From Mycobacterium sp. SMC-2 (GTDB lineage: Bacteria; Actinomycetota; Actinomycetes; Mycobacteriales; Mycobacteriaceae), in NCBI RefSeq assembly GCF_025263485.1, contig NZ_CP079863.1, positions 2,542,001-2,606,000 on the forward strand: a DNA stretch of 64,000 bases, given 5' to 3'. Both the position numbers and the translations under genes were made by a program. The notes beneath the pieces were generated by a model, which saw only the letters and a list, made by a program, of their open reading frames with translations, did no database searches and was not told the origin of the DNA. Below, in pieces: positions 16,876 through 24,635 of the stretch (the first letter of the stretch is position 1; every line of letters begins with the position of its first letter).

Positions 16876-17525
16876 CGCGCTGTCTCCCGGTCCGTGTCCA
16901 ACAGCGAGGTGATCGCGTGGTCCAGGTCGAGCAGGCCGTGCGCCGACTTGTAGGCCGCCAGCGCGGCGATGGTTTCGTGACCGAGCCGCAGCCAGCCGGC
17001 GTTCGGATAGTGCTGGGCGATCAGCTGCCGCCAAACCGTGACCGGCATGTCGTAGCGGTGCTCGCAGTCCCACGGGACCTGCTGGACGGAGAGGCCGCGT
17101 TCGGATATGGCGAAAATTGTTCCGCTGAAGAGAAATTGGAGGGGCAGCGCGCCGTCGCGCAACGCGTGCAGGTATTTGGCGGCGGCGACCTCGAAGTCGT
17201 AGCTGCAATCCAGGGGCAGCGCCGCCGTCGTGTTGCCGGTGAATCCCGGCACCATCGCGGTGCAGTGCTGCCAGAGGAAGCTGCGTTGGGTGCTCGCCCA
17301 GCGTTCGGGCGGGCCGAACAGGTCGGTCAGCCCGGCGGCTTCGTCGTCGGAGTAGGACCGTCGCCGCGGCTCGATGCGGACCTGGCAGCGCAGGGCGATC
17401 GCGTGCACCGGGTCGCCCACATCGGAGTCACCGCCGGTGGCGATGGCGACGCGCGCGGTGAGCACCGGGCTGACGGTGTACGGTTCGGGCGCCACGTCGA
17501 GGACCCTGAAGTCGATGTCCATCAT
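16872..17525 (-). CDS. DUF6084-like hydrogenase-locus protein
   Basis: The protein has 217 residues starting MMDIDFRVLDVAPEPY. It includes a beta-sandwich-like first half (TARVAIATGG, ALRCQVRIEP), then AERWASTQRSFLWQHCTAM-type helices and a second half with YLHALRDGALPLQFLFSGTIF. No cofactor motif is visible. The start overlaps the DUF5947-like gene and the stop overlaps the 441-residue gene, both by 4 bp, so it is translationally coupled with them. Such proteins accompany group 1h hydrogenases in actinobacteria; their role is not established as far as I know. Confidence 0.75.
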   Translation of the reverse strand: MMDIDFRVLDVAPEPYTVSPVLTARVAIATGGDSDVGDPVHAIALRCQVRIEPRRRSYSDDEAAGLTDLFGPPERWASTQRSFLWQHCTAMVPGFTGNTTAALPLDCSYDFEVAAAKYLHALRDGALPLQFLFSGTIFAISERGLSVQQVPWDCEHRYDMPVTVWRQLIAQHYPNAGWLRLGHETIAALAAYKSAHGLLDLDHAITSLLDTDRETAR

Positions 17526-18160
17526 GGCGGTGTTCCGTAGGGGATTTTCGCGGCGTGGGCTTCGAGGCGGGAAAAGAAGCCGTCGACGAACTCGCGCGCC
17601 TCCCGCCCTCCGTCGAACCCGCGCCACAGCATGCGCAGCCGCCCGACGAATTCGTAGCAGGCGTCGATGGGGACCAGATAGCTTTGTGGCGCACCGGATT
17701 CGGGGACGCGGACCAGGAGCGCCTCCACATCGTCGGCCAGCAGGCCCACCCGCGCGTCGGCGCCGCTCAGCGTGTCCCAAACGTCCAGCGCGAGCGCGGA
17801 TTCGCACGCGCCGGCCGGTCCCGGGTAGAAGGCGACGGTGCGCCCGACGGCGGAGTTGGTGAAGAAGAACGCGACGCCCACCGGAATCTGCAGCGCCTCC
17901 CAGGCGCGCCGGTCCAGCGCGAAGTCCGGGAACGACAGATACCGGTCGGGCACCGCGCGGTAGCGCAGCTCCGCCTTCGAGTCGGTGAACAGCAGATAGC
18001 ACGCGCGGCACACGCACATGAGCTGCCGCTCGGCCACATTGACCACGTGCTGGTGTTCGTCGGCGATCGATTCCGCGCACATCTCGCACCGCTCGCCGGC
18101 CGGTGCGGGAGCCGGCCGGTCGCTGCGGAAGCGGGTGAGGACGTCGTAGGGGGTCGTCAT
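17522..18160 (-). CDS. DUF5947-like zinc-ribbon protein of the hydrogenase locus
   Basis: The 212-residue protein has an N-terminal four-cysteine module: CEMCAESIADEH then CVCRACYLLF (residues 26-56), which likely binds zinc or an iron-sulfur centre. The rest is an alpha/beta domain with SFPDFALDRRAWEALQIPVGVAF-type strands and a basic C-terminal helix. It overlaps the hhyE-type gene upstream and the DUF6084-like gene downstream by 4 bp each. The context suggests a partner of the HhyE-type electron carrier or an assembly factor; neither is demonstrated. Confidence 0.75.
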   Translation of the reverse strand: MTTPYDVLTRFRSDRPAPAPAGERCEMCAESIADEHQHVVNVAERQLMCVCRACYLLFTDSKAELRYRAVPDRYLSFPDFALDRRAWEALQIPVGVAFFFTNSAVGRTVAFYPGPAGACESALALDVWDTLSGADARVGLLADDVEALLVRVPESGAPQSYLVPIDACYEFVGRLRMLWRGFDGGREAREFVDGFFSRLEAHAAKIPYGTPP

Positions 18161-19041
18161 GCGCCGGCTCTTGTCCGTTCGGGCAGCGCTACCGATGGCA
18201 CCCCGTCGCGAAGCAGCAGGGGGAGTGGCTCGAGGTGCGTTCCGCCTGCGCCGGCACCCGCGCGCACGATGTCGAACTGCGTGCCGCAGCGTGGGCAGCC
18301 CAGCAGCGTCTCGCGCAGTTGCGCACCCGCCAACGAGTCGTCACACACCGGACAATGGTCGCGGTAGGCCAGTGGCAGGTCGCCGACGCGGCACACCACA
18401 AGCGTGGTGTCCGAGACCAGGAACCCCGCAACCTCGCCGGGCTCCAGCTCGGCCACCTCGGGCACCGGGTGCCAGGCACCGGCGTGCCCGTTCGACTTCA
18501 CGTGCGCCATCAGCGATTCCGCCGGGATCACGCTGGCGGCCTTTCCGTTTGGGGCGGTGACCACCTCGATCGACGAGACTTCGGGCGCCGCGGCGGACAC
18601 CGCGTCCTCGACCGCCAACTCCAGCGTCACCGCCGACGACGGGCAGCTCCTACAGCTGCCGGTGAAGGCCAACCGCACGGTATCGCCGTCGACTCCGATG
18701 AGCTCGACGTCCCCGCCGTGCGAGCCCAGGTACGGGCGCACGCGATCGAGCGCTTCGGACACCCGGCGGTGCACGTCATGCGGGTGCAGGCCGTGGACAA
18801 GGAGCAGGCTGGCCACCAGGTCGTCGGTGGCCAGCCGCTCGGCCAGCGCGCCGTCCCCGAGCCGCATGATCCGTTCCAGCCCGGCCCCGTAGAGCCCGAC
18901 CACCTCGCGGACCAACTCCCTCGCGCGATCCTGGGCGGCCGGCCCACTTGCCGCGCAGGAATCCAGCAGGGACTGGATCCGATCGCCCGCTGAGCGCCAT
19001 CGCGCTTCACTGTCGTCAACGGTTTCCGGGCGATCCACCAT
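18157..19041 (-). CDS. hhyE: HhyE-type electron-transfer protein: NifU-like domain plus Rieske-fold-like four-Cys domain
   Basis: The protein has 294 residues. Residues 1-85 are helical. Residues 90-160 form a NifU C-terminal-like domain with GSCRSCPSSAVTLELA, whose CxxC can hold an iron-sulfur cluster. Residues 190-275 look like a Rieske-type fold but with CPVC and CPRC, so all four expected ligands are Cys rather than two Cys and two His. In M. smegmatis the gene next to the group 1h large subunit encodes a similar protein, HhyE, proposed to pass electrons from hydrogenase to the menaquinone pool. The ATG at 19041 starts the conserved region; the stop overlaps the next gene. Confidence 0.8.
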   Translation of the reverse strand: MVDRPETVDDSEARWRSAGDRIQSLLDSCAASGPAAQDRARELVREVVGLYGAGLERIMRLGDGALAERLATDDLVASLLLVHGLHPHDVHRRVSEALDRVRPYLGSHGGDVELIGVDGDTVRLAFTGSCRSCPSSAVTLELAVEDAVSAAAPEVSSIEVVTAPNGKAASVIPAESLMAHVKSNGHAGAWHPVPEVAELEPGEVAGFLVSDTTLVVCRVGDLPLAYRDHCPVCDDSLAGAQLRETLLGCPRCGTQFDIVRAGAGAGGTHLEPLPLLLRDGVPSVALPERTRAGA

Positions 19042-19051
19042 CGCCTCACTC

Positions 19052-19124
19052 TCTTGATGGCGATGACCCGTCCCCCGCAAGCGGGAGGTACCCCCAGCGC
19101 CCGGCTTCCCCGAGCTTGCGATCA
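19052..19124. repeat. MIRU/REP-like intergenic element between hhyL and hhyE
   Basis: The gap holds a stem CCCCCGCAAGCGGG and the core AGCGCCCGGCTT (19096-19107) shared with elements at 9746-9757 and before cysG, then GAGCTTGCGATCATCA. It interrupts an otherwise tightly packed operon. It has no coding potential that I would trust. Confidence 0.5.
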
Positions 19125-20924
19125 TCACTCTCCGACGGGCGACTGTGTCGGTGTGTGCAGTCTGTCGAGGGTCTTGCCCTTGCCCAGGTACATGTGTACG
19201 CCGCAGGGCAGGCACGGATCGAAACTGCGCACCGTGCGCATCACGTCGATGCCCTTGAAGTTCTCCCGACCGTTCTCCTCGAAGATCGGCTGACCCTGCA
19301 CCGCATCCTCGTACGGCCCCGGCGTGCCGAAGCTGTCGCGCGGGTTGGCGTTCCACGGGGTGGGCGGGTACGGGTGGTAGTTGGCGATCTTGCCGTCCCG
19401 GATCACCAGGTGGTGGCTGAGCACACCGCGCACCGCCTCGGTGAACCCGCACCCGATGGCCTCGTCGGGCACCTCGAAGCGCTCCCACGTCTTGGTGCGC
19501 CCGGCGCGGATCTCCTCGAGCGCCTTCTCGGCGAAGTACAACCCGCACGCCGCCGCGTAGGCCTGGAAATAGGTGCGCGCGCGGTCACGTTCGATCGTGT
19601 TGCTGCCGTGCTCGGGCACCTTCCACTCGAACTCCACCGGACCCTTGAGCGCGGTCTTGGGCAGGTTGATCTTGACGCTGTTGCCGGTCGCCTTGACGTA
19701 GCCGATGTCGACCAGGCCGGCCAGGGCGGTCGCCCACAACCGGGCCAGCGGGCCGCCGCCGGTGTCCAGCGCCAGGTGGTCCTTGCCGTCGAACCAGCGC
19801 GGCGACATCACCCAGCTGTACTTGCCGCCCTCCAGGTCGCGCTTCTGCGGGTGCGGGTTGGTGTGCTGGTTCCATGGGTGGCGCCGGTCCACGGCGTTGC
19901 CGAGCGGATCGGTCTTGACGAACATCTCCTGGTCGGTCCAGTCGTCGTAATACGAACTGCCCAAAAGGATCCGGATGCCGAGGTTGATGTCCACCAGCGA
20001 GTGCGTGAGCAGCTTGCCGTCGACCACCACGCCCGGGGTGACGAACATCGCGTTACCCCAGCGCTCCATGTCCTTGTACGCGAAGTTGCACACCTCGGGG
20101 TCCTGGAAGGAGCCCCAGCAGCCGAGCAGGGTGCGGCGCAGCCCCACGTTCTCGTAACCGGGCAGCGCGGTGTAGAAGAAGTCGAACAGGTCGTCGTGCA
20201 TGGGCACGACCTTCTTCATGAACTCCACATAGCGCATCAGCCGCGTCATGTAGTCGGTCATCAGCTGGATGGTCGCGACGGTGCCGACCCCGCCGGGGTA
20301 CAGCGTGGACGGGTGCACGTGGCGACCCTCCATGAGGCAGAACATCTCTCGCGTCCAGCGGCTGACCGCCAGCGCCTCGCGGTAGAACTCGCCGCTGAAA
20401 GGGTTGAGCGAGCGCATGATGTCGGCGATCGTCCGGTAGCCGTGCGCGCCGGCCTGTGGCGCCGGCGTCTTCTCCGCCAGGGAGAGCACGCTCGGGTTGG
20501 TCTCGGAGACCATCTTCTCGCAGAAGTCCACGCCGACCAGGTTCTCCTGGAAGATGTTGTGGTCGAACATGTATTCCGCGGCCTCGCCGAGGTTGACGAT
20601 CCACTCGGCGAGGTGCGGCGGCTTCACCCCGTAGGCCATCTGCTGCGCGTAACACGAACACGTGCAGTGGTTGTCGCCGCAGATGCCGCAGATGCGGCTG
20701 GTGATGAAGTGCGCGTCGCGCGGGTCCTTGCCCTTCATGAAGATCGAGTAGCCGCGGAAGATCGACGAGGTGCTGTGGCACTCGACGACTTGCCGGTTCT
20801 CGAAGTCGATCTTGGTGTAGATGCCCAGGCTGCCGACGATTCTGGTGATGGGGTCCCAGGCCATGTCGACCAGTTGGCTGGGTTCACGCTTGGCGTGCAA
20901 GGGTTCTGGGGTGATGGTTGCCAT
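19125..20924 (-). CDS. hhyL: [NiFe]-hydrogenase large subunit, group 1h (HhyL)
   Basis: This is the catalytic subunit that oxidises H2. Of 599 residues, the N-terminal nickel motif is RICGICGDNH (Cys79, Cys82) and the C-terminal motif DPCLPCGVHM (Cys571, Cys574). The usual cleavage point after His577 leaves a 22-residue tail for the maturation protease. These motif variants and the neighbouring genes fit the actinobacterial high-affinity group 1h enzymes that scavenge atmospheric H2. There is no signal peptide. GAGAGCGG stands about 8 bases before ATG 20924. It lies 72 bp after hhyS, with a hairpin in the gap. Confidence 0.96.
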   Translation of the reverse strand: MATITPEPLHAKREPSQLVDMAWDPITRIVGSLGIYTKIDFENRQVVECHSTSSIFRGYSIFMKGKDPRDAHFITSRICGICGDNHCTCSCYAQQMAYGVKPPHLAEWIVNLGEAAEYMFDHNIFQENLVGVDFCEKMVSETNPSVLSLAEKTPAPQAGAHGYRTIADIMRSLNPFSGEFYREALAVSRWTREMFCLMEGRHVHPSTLYPGGVGTVATIQLMTDYMTRLMRYVEFMKKVVPMHDDLFDFFYTALPGYENVGLRRTLLGCWGSFQDPEVCNFAYKDMERWGNAMFVTPGVVVDGKLLTHSLVDINLGIRILLGSSYYDDWTDQEMFVKTDPLGNAVDRRHPWNQHTNPHPQKRDLEGGKYSWVMSPRWFDGKDHLALDTGGGPLARLWATALAGLVDIGYVKATGNSVKINLPKTALKGPVEFEWKVPEHGSNTIERDRARTYFQAYAAACGLYFAEKALEEIRAGRTKTWERFEVPDEAIGCGFTEAVRGVLSHHLVIRDGKIANYHPYPPTPWNANPRDSFGTPGPYEDAVQGQPIFEENGRENFKGIDVMRTVRSFDPCLPCGVHMYLGKGKTLDRLHTPTQSPVGE

Positions 20925-20981
20925 TGCAATACCGCTCTCCGCCCCGAGGGCTCCAGTGATGAGAACGAAGCGCGCCGGCCC

Positions 20982-21001
20982 GGTAGGTGAGCTGACCTAC
21001 C
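20982..21001 (-). other. Hairpin at the hhyS-hhyL junction
   Basis: GGTAGGT at 20982-20988 pairs with ACCTACC at 20995-21001 across a 6-nt loop. It covers the hhyS stop codon (20997-20999). No T-tract follows, so it is more likely an RNA-processing, stability or balance element between the two subunits than a terminator. Confidence 0.5.
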
Positions 21002-22052
21002 AGGTGCGGCGCGCTCCGGTGGTTAGTTGATCACCTTTGTGGCGCCACCGCGGCTCCTTGTCGACGGTGCGCGCCGTGATACCCCTCAAATTGCGAATCA
21101 CGGTGCCGTACAGACCGACCGCGTTTGTCGAGACCTTGCCGCCCGGCGGCTCGTCCATGAACGGCATGAACTTGTCCGGGAAGCCCGGCATGGTGCAGCC
21201 GATGCAGATTCCGCCCACGTTCGGGCAGCCGCCGACACCGTTGATCCACCCGCGTTTGGGCACGTTGCATTTGACCACGGGCCCCCAACAGCCAAGTTTG
21301 ACAATGCATTTCGGCGACCCGTATTCGGTGGCAAAGTTGCCCTGCTCGTAGTATCCGGCCCGGTCACACCCCTCGTGGACGGTGGCGCCGAACAACCACT
21401 TGGGGCGCAGCGCGTCGTCGAGCGGGATCATCGGTGCCTGACCGGTCGCCATGTAGAGCAAGTAGGTCAGGGTCTCCGAGAGGTTGTCGGGATGGATCGG
21501 GCAACCCGGCACGCACACAATGGGAATGCCGGCTTTGCTCTTCCAGTCCCACCCGAGGTAGTCGGGCACCCCCATCGCTCCGGTCGGGTTGCCGGCCATG
21601 GCGTGGATTCCACCGTAGGTGGCGCAGGTCCCGACCGCGACGACCGCGGTGGCCTTGGGTGCCAGCCGGTCGAGCCACTCGCTGGTGGTCATCGGCTGGC
21701 CGGTGGCGGGGTTGTTGCCAAACCCGCACCAGTAGCCCTCGTCCTTGATTTTCTCGTTGGGGATGGATCCCTCGACGACGAGCACGAAAGGTTCCAGCTC
21801 GCCGCGGTCGGCTTTGAAGAACCACGACAGAAAGTCGTCCGCCCCTCCGCTGGGTCCGCACTCGAAATCGATGAGCGGCCAATGCACGGCGACCTTCGGA
21901 AGCCCGGGCAATGCCCCCAGGGCAATCTCCTCGACACTGGGTTGGGTGGCGGCAGTCAGCGCCACCGAATCGCCGTCACAACTGAGCCCCGCATTAATCC
22001 AGAGCACATGGATCAATGTTTCTTCCGCTTTGACTGCTGCTTCTGTTGGCAT
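20997..22052 (-). CDS. hhyS: [NiFe]-hydrogenase small subunit, group 1h (HhyS)
   Basis: This subunit carries the three iron-sulfur clusters that lead electrons away from the Ni-Fe site. Of 351 residues, the first proximal-cluster motif reads SCDGDS (Cys25, Asp28): a C-x-x-D in place of the usual C-x-x-C. That Asp ligand is the known mark of actinobacterial group 1h enzymes linked to O2 tolerance. Further ligands lie in GTCATYGG, PGCPIHPDN, EGCDRAGYY, KLGCWGP and CPNVGGICIGCTMPGFPD. The protein has no twin-arginine signal and so stays in the cytoplasm. GGAGAG precedes ATG 22052 by 8 bases. Confidence 0.96.
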   Translation of the reverse strand: MPTEAAVKAEETLIHVLWINAGLSCDGDSVALTAATQPSVEEIALGALPGLPKVAVHWPLIDFECGPSGGADDFLSWFFKADRGELEPFVLVVEGSIPNEKIKDEGYWCGFGNNPATGQPMTTSEWLDRLAPKATAVVAVGTCATYGGIHAMAGNPTGAMGVPDYLGWDWKSKAGIPIVCVPGCPIHPDNLSETLTYLLYMATGQAPMIPLDDALRPKWLFGATVHEGCDRAGYYEQGNFATEYGSPKCIVKLGCWGPVVKCNVPKRGWINGVGGCPNVGGICIGCTMPGFPDKFMPFMDEPPGGKVSTNAVGLYGTVIRNLRGITARTVDKEPRWRHKGDQLTTGARRTW

Positions 22053-22133
22053 GCTGCAGCTCTCCGGAGCCGGGCTGAGGCTCCTGCACCGCCGGAGTCG
22101 ACCGTCGGCCCACTTGCGCGGCGCTAATTTTTG

Positions 22134-22162
22134 GGTCTACTCCTCGCCGCCGAGCGTGTCAA
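22134..22162 (-). promoter_or_regulatory. Candidate promoter of the hydrogenase structural genes
   Basis: Read on the minus strand, TTGACA (22162-22157) is followed by 17 bp and TAGACC (22139-22134). The -35 is a perfect consensus and the -10 has TA in place. The predicted start near 22127 gives a leader of about 75 nt before hhyS. The 179-bp hypB-hhyS gap makes a separate promoter likely. Confidence 0.6.
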
Positions 22163-22197
22163 CGGTTCCGCGGCACCAACTAGTTAGATAACCGTTG
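22160..22197. promoter_or_regulatory. Inverted repeat overlapping the hhyS promoter -35
   Basis: CAACGGTT (22160-22167) and AACCGTTG (22190-22197) are exact inverted copies separated by 22 bp. The proximal arm touches the TTGACA element and the distal arm lies upstream. This is the layout of an operator or activator site. No Nur-type box is present here, so hydrogenase expression may answer to a different signal than nicT. Confidence 0.5.
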
Positions 22198-22231
22198 CAT
22201 AGTATTTCGCCGCGCGGCGTGCGCGATCCCG

Positions 22232-23002
22232 TCAGGCCGGCGCCTCCGCGGCGAATCGTCGCAGCCAGCCAAACCAGGCGCCCATCCCGGCCCCGGTGCG
22301 CGCACTGAGCGGCAGGATCGCCGCCGTCGCATTGACCTCGCGCACGTGGGCGATGTACGTGTCGACGTCGACGTCGAGGTAGGGAACCAGGTCAATCTTG
22401 TTGAGTAACACCACATCCACCGACCGGAACATCACCGGGTACTTCAGTGGTTTGTCCTCGCCCTCGGTCACGGAATACACCATGGCCTTGCCGTGCTCGC
22501 CGACGTCGAACTCCGCCGGGCACACCAAGTTGCCGACGTTCTCGATGATCACCAGGTCCAGTGCGGCCAGGTCCAGCCCCGGCAGCGCGCGGCTCACCAT
22601 AGGCGCGTCGAGATGGCACTCGCCGCCAAAACCGTTGCTGGTGTTCAGCAGTGAGATCTGGGCGCCGCGCCCGCTGAGCTTGGCCGCGTCCAGGTCGGTG
22701 GCGATGTCGCCTTCGATCACCCCGATGGCAAGCTCACCGGCGAGCTCGTCCAGGGTGGCCTGCAAGACGGTCGTCTTGCCGGATCCCGGCGAACTCATCA
22801 GGTTCAGGGTGCGCACCCCGTTGCTCTCGAACGCCGCCCGGTTGGCATCGGCGAGCAGGTCGTTCTCCGCGAAGATCGCCTCCAGCACGTCGACCCGCTG
22901 CTTGCCCGTCCGGTACTGGCCGTGATCACCGTGCCGGTGATCCGGGTCGTCGTGCTCGTGGACGTGCACGGTCCCGTCGTCATGCCGGTGAAATCTACCC
23001 AT
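22232..23002 (-). CDS. hypB: Hydrogenase nickel incorporation GTPase HypB
   Basis: HypB hydrolyses GTP to deliver nickel to the large subunit together with HypA. The 256-residue protein begins MGRFHRHDDG, with about twelve His in the first 35 residues for nickel storage. It continues with the P-loop SSPGSGKTT, a metal-site Cys-His in GGECHLDAP, IIENVGNLVCP and NKIDL. I chose ATG 23002 because the His-rich start is usual in actinobacteria; ATG 23041, overlapping hypA, would add 13 residues. It is the last gene before the hhyS promoter region. Confidence 0.93.
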   Translation of the reverse strand: MGRFHRHDDGTVHVHEHDDPDHRHGDHGQYRTGKQRVDVLEAIFAENDLLADANRAAFESNGVRTLNLMSSPGSGKTTVLQATLDELAGELAIGVIEGDIATDLDAAKLSGRGAQISLLNTSNGFGGECHLDAPMVSRALPGLDLAALDLVIIENVGNLVCPAEFDVGEHGKAMVYSVTEGEDKPLKYPVMFRSVDVVLLNKIDLVPYLDVDVDTYIAHVREVNATAAILPLSARTGAGMGAWFGWLRRFAAEAPA

Positions 23003-23030
23003 GGTCAAATCCGTTCGGGCCAAGCGCTTT

Positions 23031-23366
23031 TCATGAGACATCCAGCGACGTCACCAGGAATTCGTTTCCGCGCAGCACCTCGACGTCGGAACTGTCGCAC
23101 TGCGGGCACCAGATCGACCAGGCCGACGTGATCTCCGATCGCCGGCCGCACGCGCGGCAGCTCACCTCGGCGCCGACGCACTCGAGTTCCAGCTCGGCCT
23201 CCGGCATGTCCTCGGCGTCGCGCACGAGCGTCCAGCAGAACGACAGCGCCTCGGGCACCACCTGGCGAAGCGCCCCGATCCGCACCCGCACCACGTCGAC
23301 GCGCCGACCGTCGGCATGCGTCTTGACCACACCGGCGATCGCTTCGCACAGCGACAACTCATGCAC
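23031..23366 (-). CDS. hypA: Hydrogenase nickel incorporation protein HypA
   Basis: HypA binds nickel and zinc and hands nickel to the large subunit. The 111-residue product starts from GTG and reads M-His-Glu-Leu-Ser, keeping the nickel ligand His2. A zinc site is formed by CRACG and CPQC (about residues 70-90). An overlapping ATG in another frame at 23362 is not the start. It follows nicT by 78 bp on the same strand. Confidence 0.95.
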   Translation of the reverse strand: MHELSLCEAIAGVVKTHADGRRVDVVRVRIGALRQVVPEALSFCWTLVRDAEDMPEAELELECVGAEVSCRACGRRSEITSAWSIWCPQCDSSDVEVLRGNEFLVTSLDVS

Positions 23367-23444
23367 CGCCGATCACCGGCGTCCGCCCACTGCCAGGCCC
23401 ATGAGCACCGTTCTACACCCGAACGCCCCGGATGCGCAGCAGTG

Positions 23445-24566
23445 TCAGGGCAACTGAGGATTCCACTTCTGTTCGAGGCGACCGTAGCGCCAGACGATCA
23501 GGGCGACCGCCCAGGTGATGACGAACGCGCCGACGATGAAGAAGCCGGCGGCGTTGAGGTCGAGCCCGCCGACCCAGCTCCAGAACGCCCCCCGCCAGCC
23601 GAACTGCTCGGCGAACAGGGTGAGTAGTTCGACGCTGCCGATCAGCACCGCGACGACCACCGACAGGGCGGTGATGGTGATGTTGTAGTAGATCTTGCGC
23701 AGCGGGTTGGAAAACGCCCAGCCGTAGACGAAATTCATGAACGAGCCGTCGATGGTGTCCAGCAGGCACATGCCCGCGGTAAACAGCACGGGCAGACACA
23801 GGATGGCGTACCACGGCAACCCGGCGGCCGCGCTGGTGCCCGCCAGGACCAGCAGCGCGATCTCGGTGGCCGTGTCGAAGCCGAGGCCGAAGAGCACCCC
23901 GACGGGGTAGGAGTGCCACGACTTGGTGATCGACTTGGTGAAGCGGCCGAGGAATCGGTTCATCAGGCCCCGGTTGTCCAACTGCCGTTCCAGTTCGGCC
24001 CCGTCGGTTTCGGGGTCGTAGTCGCCGCGGCGCAGCCGGGCGAACACCCGCAGGATGCCCACCAGCACGACGACGTTGAGGAGGGCGATCGCATAGAGGA
24101 GGACACCGGAGACGCCCCCGCCGATCAGCCCCGTGTAGTGGTGCAGTTTCGAGGAGTCGTCCCGGACCGGTCCGACGATGGTCCTGACCCCGGACGCCAG
24201 CATGACCGCCAGCCCGAAGACAACCGTGGAATGCCCCAGCGAGAAGAAGAATCCGACGGCGAGCGGGCGCTGCCCGTCGTTCATCAGCTTGCGGGTGGTG
24301 TTGTCGATGGCGGCGATGTGGTCGGCGTCGAACGCGTGCCGCATGCCCAGGGTGTAGGCCGTCAGCCCGATGCCGACGCCAAACGCCTTGCCGCCGAAGC
24401 TGAATTGCGCCGGCGCCACCAACGCCACCAGGGTGAACCAGCCGACCACATGGAGCGCGACGATGATCGCCGACATCGACGCCAGCCGCCACCACTCCGC
24501 CGGCGCCAAGGCGCCGCGAAGCTTGGCCGTCCATGACGGGCGCCAGTCGAGCTCAGTGCTGGCCAC
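23445..24566 (-). CDS. nicT: Nickel/cobalt transporter NicT (NiCoT family)
   Basis: This membrane permease imports Ni2+ or Co2+ with high affinity. The 373-residue protein has eight likely spans and the family signature RHAFDADHIAAIDN, with GFFFSLGHSTVV, LGFDTATEIALL and GMCLLDTIDGSFMNF. GTG 24566 is chosen because AAGGA lies five bases upstream and it gives the usual length. Its promoter carries a Nur-type box and the divergent neighbour is a Fur-family gene. It is the first gene of the minus-strand hydrogenase run. M. tuberculosis keeps nicT at this syntenic place without the hydrogenase. Confidence 0.96.
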   Translation of the reverse strand: MASTELDWRPSWTAKLRGALAPAEWWRLASMSAIIVALHVVGWFTLVALVAPAQFSFGGKAFGVGIGLTAYTLGMRHAFDADHIAAIDNTTRKLMNDGQRPLAVGFFFSLGHSTVVFGLAVMLASGVRTIVGPVRDDSSKLHHYTGLIGGGVSGVLLYAIALLNVVVLVGILRVFARLRRGDYDPETDGAELERQLDNRGLMNRFLGRFTKSITKSWHSYPVGVLFGLGFDTATEIALLVLAGTSAAAGLPWYAILCLPVLFTAGMCLLDTIDGSFMNFVYGWAFSNPLRKIYYNITITALSVVVAVLIGSVELLTLFAEQFGWRGAFWSWVGGLDLNAAGFFIVGAFVITWAVALIVWRYGRLEQKWNPQLP

Positions 24567-24605
24567 TGGGGTCCTTCCAGCATTGTGCGGGAAACAACCG
24601 GCACG

Positions 24606-24635
24606 ACTGTATGTGCCGTCGGCGACCAGATGCAA
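24606..24635 (-). promoter_or_regulatory. Candidate nicT promoter
   Basis: Read on the minus strand, TTGCAT (24635-24630) is followed by 18 bp and TACAGT (24611-24606). A start near 24599 would give a leader of about 33 nt with a good ribosome site. The Nur-type box covers the -35 element. Confidence 0.55.

Noticed and set aside
20997..22052. Twin-arginine signal on the hydrogenase small subunit
   Set aside because: The N-terminus is polar without an RR motif or hydrophobic stretch before the first cluster ligand, so export is not supported.
22053..22231. Second Nur box at the hhyS promoter
   Set aside because: Only a lone TTGCAT is present at 22195-22200 without a partner half at five-base spacing.
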